Shown here: one piece after another, positions 6,459-8,638 of the stretch | Layout of the letters: every line of letters starts with the position of its first letter | Position numbering within the stretch: position 1 is the stretch's first letter | NCBI GenBank assembly: GCA_937944035.1 | Contig: CALDZQ010000320.1 | Span: forward strand, 1 to 8,638 | Source of the DNA: an uncultured Neomegalonema sp. | GTDB lineage: Bacteria; Pseudomonadota; Alphaproteobacteria; Rhodobacterales; Rhodobacteraceae | Length of the DNA stretch: 8,638 bases | Direction: 5' to 3' | Translations under genes and position numbers: made by a program | Notes under the pieces: model-generated | Seen by the model: only the letters and a program-made list of their open reading frames with translations | Told to the model about the DNA's origin: nothing | The model's database searches: none

Positions 6459-6872
6459 ATGATCCGGTACGCCCTCAAGTGCAGCCAGAGCCACAGTTTT
6501 GAAATGTGGTTTGCCGATAGCGCGACATATGACACGCTCGCGGACCAAAAACTCGTCTCCTGCCCTGATTGCGGTTCCACCGAGGTGAAAAAAGACATCA
6601 TGGCGCCCGGTATCAGCTCAGCCAAGGGGCAGGAGGCGCAAAGCCTGTCCCCGCGCGCGATGGCCGAAGCAATCCGCAAGGTCCGCGCGCACGTGATGAG
6701 CGAAACGACCGATATGGGCCGCAAATTCCCTGACGAGGCCCGCCGGATGCATGAGGGCGATGTCGAACCCCGCCCGATACGGGGCGAGGCGACACCGGAC
6801 GAGGTAAAATCCCTCGTCGAGGACGGCATCCCGATCCTCCCCGTCCCGCCGGAGCCACCGAAAGAGAATTGA
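6459..6872 (+). CDS. DUF1178 family protein
   Basis: A 137-residue soluble protein that matches the DUF1178 family (Pfam PF06676), common in alpha- and betaproteobacteria and of unknown function. The family start MIRYALKC is present, followed by a GHxFE-like SHSFEMWF (11-18). Cys8, His12 and the pair CPDCGS (35-40, Cys35 and Cys38) form a likely zinc-ribbon-type site. KKDIMAP (44-50) is also a family landmark. The C-terminal half is charged, with a DEARRMHEG element (92-100), and ends in a proline-rich tail. The ATG at 6459 is chosen because the family consensus begins exactly there; the ribosome site is weak. It is the only plus-strand gene, divergent from the hydrolase, and its stop codon directly abuts the stop of the LysR gene. 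Confidence 0.93.
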   Translation: MIRYALKCSQSHSFEMWFADSATYDTLADQKLVSCPDCGSTEVKKDIMAPGISSAKGQEAQSLSPRAMAEAIRKVRAHVMSETTDMGRKFPDEARRMHEGDVEPRPIRGEATPDEVKSLVEDGIPILPVPPEPPKEN

Positions 6873-7760
6873 TTACAACAACGTCATTAACGCCGTTTTC
6901 AGCACCGCCATCGCGGGTGGCATGGGATCACGCTCTACCATCACCAGTCCGATGCGGCGTTCGACCAGCGGTTCCTCCAACGCCAGACGTATCGCCCCCT
7001 TCGCGATGGGCAGGCTGGTGGCAAGCCGCTCCGGCGCAATCGTCGCCGCCGCCCCGCTGGCAACTTGCGCAAATGCCGCTGTAAAAGCGTTCGTCTCCAT
7101 TACCGGAACAGGCGCAGCGCCGATTTGCAGGAAAACATCATCAATAATCCGGCGATTGTTCATATTGCGGGTCAGCAGGCACAGCGGTAATCCTGCCGCC
7201 TCCCGCCATGTTGCCGCGCCTTCCAGACGGGGGGCCATCGCCGCCGGAACCAGCAACACATACCGTTCCTCATACAGCGGATCGGTGCGGAAGGAGTTGG
7301 TGATGCCATCTTCATCCAGATACGTGACCCCGGCATCCAGCGAGAAATCCTCCAGCCCCCGGCGAATATCCGACGAGGACGCCGATACAATTTCCAAACT
7401 CAGTTCAGGGTGCAGATTGCGAAGCGCGGCGGGGACATCGGCGGCGAATGTCAGCGCGGTCGGCACCGCTCCAATGGATAGTTTGCCCGTGAGTGCGCCT
7501 TTCATCAGGTCAATTTCCTGACGCATCCCTTTCGCATCGGCGAGCATCTTCGATGCCCATTTCAAAACAATATCGCCTTCTGCTGTAAAGCCCAGAAACC
7601 GGTTGCCGCGCTTGACCAGCGGCACACCGAAGCTGCTCTCCATGTTGCGGATACGCCCTGAGAATGCGGGCTGCGAGATGCCGCATTCATCCGCTGCACG
7701 CGCGAAATGTTGATGCCGCGACAGTGCGACCAACAACTGCATATCCCGCAAATCCGCCAT
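6873..7760 (-). CDS. LysR-family transcriptional regulator
   Basis: A 295-residue DNA-binding regulator of the LysR family, normal length. The N-terminal winged helix-turn-helix spans about 3-61, with FARAADECGISQPAFSGRIR (19-38) as the helix-turn-helix and the usual LVKRGNRFLGFTAEG end (48-62). A linker helix and then a periplasmic-binding-type effector domain (from about 88, KLSIGAVPTAL) follow. The start is placed at ATG 7760-7758, which matches the family and overlaps the stop of the VOC gene as TGATG; a longer in-frame version to 7832 would add 24 non-family residues. It is co-oriented with and coupled to the VOC gene rather than divergent from a target, so its target and effector are not obvious. 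Autoregulation of the VOC-LysR unit is a reasonable guess. Confidence 0.95.
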   Translation of the reverse strand: MADLRDMQLLVALSRHQHFARAADECGISQPAFSGRIRNMESSFGVPLVKRGNRFLGFTAEGDIVLKWASKMLADAKGMRQEIDLMKGALTGKLSIGAVPTALTFAADVPAALRNLHPELSLEIVSASSSDIRRGLEDFSLDAGVTYLDEDGITNSFRTDPLYEERYVLLVPAAMAPRLEGAATWREAAGLPLCLLTRNMNNRRIIDDVFLQIGAAPVPVMETNAFTAAFAQVASGAAATIAPERLATSLPIAKGAIRLALEEPLVERRIGLVMVERDPMPPAMAVLKTALMTLL

Positions 7761-8128
7761 CAGGTAAGGGCTGAACAGAAGATAATGCGGTTTTTGGCGG
7801 GATCGGTAAGTGTCATCTCGCACCAGCCCCATTCCTGATTTTGAAATCCCGGCTTGGCGAACTTATAGGCATTCGCATTCAGCGCGGCGCAATACGCGGC
7901 GACATCATCTATCTCGATACGAACCGCGCCTCCGGGGCTGGCATCACCGTAATGTTCGGAAATATGTAATTCGCACTCACCCAGCCGCACCCCCATGTAG
8001 AGCGGCGCGTCAGGCCCGAAGCGATGCTCGAAGCCGATCTCAAAACCGAGAAAATCTAGGTAAAACGCCCGTGCCGCAGCTTCGTCAAAGCTGCGCAAGA
8101 TCGGGACGGGAGGCTTGGCATTCATCAT
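7760..8128 (-). CDS. Glyoxalase/bleomycin-resistance-like VOC protein
   Basis: A 122-residue protein of the vicinal oxygen chelate superfamily, of the glyoxalase/bleomycin-resistance type. The family pattern is clear: VPILRSFDEAAARAFYLDFLGFE near the start, LYMGVRLGECELHISEHYGD in the middle, then AVRIEIDDVAAY, and WGWCEMTLTDPAKNRIIF at the end. The LHxSEHxGDxxPG segment is typical of proteins annotated as bleomycin-resistance-like. Actual drug binding or enzymatic activity is not proven. The start is placed at ATG 8128 (a second ATG follows directly at 8125). The frame stays open to 8233, but those 35 residues do not fit the family. A GATAAT element at 8167-8162 (minus strand) could be a -10 box, with no good -35. 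The stop overlaps the LysR start by one base, suggesting coupled translation. Confidence 0.9.
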   Translation of the reverse strand: MMNAKPPVPILRSFDEAAARAFYLDFLGFEIGFEHRFGPDAPLYMGVRLGECELHISEHYGDASPGGAVRIEIDDVAAYCAALNANAYKFAKPGFQNQEWGWCEMTLTDPAKNRIIFCSALT

Positions 8129-8255
8129 GGCGCGATTCTTTATGATACGGAACCGCGCCTGATTATCACAAGACTCAAGCGATTTCGAGAAAAGCCAAGC
8201 GTGAACCCGCTCTCCCCGTAACGCGAAAAACAATCGCGCATTCTTTTACAGAGTC

Positions 8256-8275
8256 ATTCCAGCGAAGGCTGGAAT
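8256..8275. repeat. Left hairpin of the inverted-repeat element
   Basis: ATTCCAGC and GCTGGAAT pair over eight bases around a GAAG loop. It is the inverted counterpart of the hairpin at 8370-8389. Confidence 0.7.
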
Positions 8276-8369
8276 CCATTTCCCAAATATCATTGACGAT
8301 CAAGTTTCTGAAAATGCATGGATTTACTAAACGCACACAAATACAGAAACCAAAAATACTCAGTAATGG

Positions 8370-8389
8370 ACTCCAGCCTTCGCTGGAGT
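8370..8389. repeat. Right hairpin of the inverted-repeat element
   Basis: ACTCCAGC and GCTGGAGT pair over eight bases around a CTTC loop. Compared with the left copy, one T-A pair of the stem has become C-G, so the pairing is kept. Confidence 0.7.
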
Positions 8390-8407
8390 GACACTGCTTA
8401 TTATAAT

Positions 8408-8433
8408 CCTGGCCTGATTTGAACCAGTCCAGG
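8408..8433 (-). terminator. Possible terminator of the LivF-type gene
   Basis: CCTGG (8408-8412) pairs with CCAGG (8429-8433), and inner CTG with CAG (8414-8416, 8425-8427), with one mismatch between and an eight-base loop. It lies 52 bases beyond the stop of the ABC ATPase gene. On the minus strand it is followed by ATTATAATAAG, which is AT-rich but not a proper U-tract, so termination is plausible rather than certain. Confidence 0.4.
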
Positions 8434-8485
8434 CGCTCTAAGTTTTGTTTGGTCGCGCAATTTATCCACCGTTACTATCGCACAA

Positions 8486-8638
8486 TCAGATCGCGAGATA
8501 CTGGTGACGCAGTGCCTCGTCGTTCAACACTTCCGCCGCGCTGCCGTCAAAAGCCACTTCGCCCGTGTCCATGATAACAGCCCGATCCGAGAGTTTGAGG
8601 GCCGCGACCGCGTTTTGCTCAACGATGATCGTCGTGAT
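8486..8638 (-). CDS. livF: LivF-type branched-chain amino-acid ABC ATPase, C-terminal fragment
   Basis: The minus strand from the right edge encodes the last 50 residues of an ABC ATPase, ending in a TGA at 8488-8486. The fragment starts ITTIIVEQNAVAALKLSDR, the LivF-type strand in which VEQ replaces the usual THD of the H-loop region. It then reads AVIMDTGEVAFDG and AEVLNDEALRHQYLAI, the C-terminus characteristic of LivF of branched-chain amino-acid importers. The family acts in the cytoplasm as one of two ATPases (LivG and LivF) for uptake of Leu, Ile and Val or related compounds. The Walker and signature motifs lie outside the window. UrtE (urea) is a close alternative, but the ALRHQYLAI ending favours LivF. 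Confidence 0.85.
   Translation of the reverse strand: MTTIIVEQNAVAALKLSDRAVIMDTGEVAFDGSAAEVLNDEALRHQYLAI

Larger units (their letters stand above)
8249..8396. repeat. 148-base element with 32-base hairpin-forming inverted ends
   Basis: The left end (8249-8280) and right end (8365-8396) are inverted copies of each other with three differences in 32 bases. They enclose an AT-richer core of 84 bases with no coding capacity. The layout resembles a REPIN or MITE: two inverted copies of a short palindromic repeat around a spacer. No transposase and no obvious target-site duplication are visible. The end sequence belongs to the widespread GTCATTCC...GGAATCCA class of proteobacterial repeats, as I recall them. 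Confidence 0.7.
8129..8485. other. 357-base gene-free gap between VOC and LivF genes
   Basis: This gap holds the probable upstream region of the VOC gene (8129-8240), the 148-base inverted-repeat element (8249-8396) and a stem-loop that may end the LivF transcript (8408-8433). I see no reading frame with recognisable protein features in it. Confidence 0.6.

Noticed and set aside
7761..7832. 24-residue N-terminal extension of the LysR protein
   Set aside because: The extra residues are the VOC gene read in another frame. LysR proteins begin right before the helix-turn-helix, and the ATG at 7760 overlaps the VOC stop in the usual coupled manner.
8129..8233. 35-residue N-terminal extension of the VOC protein
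   Set aside because: It does not match the family start (VPILRSFDEA follows a very short lead) and is better explained as an upstream region with a possible -10 box.
8434..8442. CGCTCTAAG shared with 1593-1601
   Set aside because: A nine-base match between two non-coding gaps of this size is likely by chance, and the flanks do not align.

Overview
The window reads as moderately GC-rich chromosomal DNA, most likely from an alphaproteobacterium. The clues are a GAAC-N7-GAAC LexA box, a DUF1178 protein, palindromic intergenic repeats that resemble those of Rhizobiales-type genomes, and the general flavour of the proteins. No finer placement is possible from sequence alone. There is no rRNA, tRNA, CRISPR array, phage gene or transposase. 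Almost every gene is on the minus strand; the one exception is the DUF1178 gene.

Region by region, from left to right. Bases 1-128 hold the N-terminal end of an uncharacterised minus-strand protein that runs off the left edge. Its promoter (about 169-198) carries a textbook alphaproteobacterial SOS box. Bases 207-1466 encode a Bcr/CflA-type MFS efflux transporter. The gap 1467-1695 is packed with four successive stem-loops, including a 43-base near-palindrome just before the transporter start and a possible terminator for the next unit. Bases 1696-5461 are a tight minus-strand operon for a peptide/nickel-type (Dpp/Opp) ABC importer, transcribed as DppB-like permease, then DppC-like permease, then a fused double ATPase. 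No substrate-binding protein lies in the window.

Bases 5544-6338 encode a YbfF-like alpha/beta hydrolase, upstream of the ABC operon on the same strand. It is divergent from the DUF1178 zinc-ribbon-like protein (6459-6872, plus strand), and the gap between them contains a stem-loop. The DUF1178 gene runs into a LysR regulator (6873-7760, minus) with no base between the two stop codons. The LysR gene is coupled by a one-base TGATG overlap to an upstream glyoxalase/bleomycin-resistance-like VOC gene (7760-8128).

The 357-base gap 8129-8485 holds a 148-base element with 32-base inverted ends. Each end is itself a hairpin of the common GTCATTCC-type repeat, and a compensatory base change separates the two copies. 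The window ends with the last 50 codons of a LivF-type branched-chain amino-acid ABC ATPase on the minus strand.

The protein-coding content is mostly ordinary transport and housekeeping. I see no convincing new multi-gene system. The observations most worth a second look are the SOS-boxed unknown gene at the left edge, the stem-loop array at 1496-1688, and the inverted-repeat element at 8249-8396.
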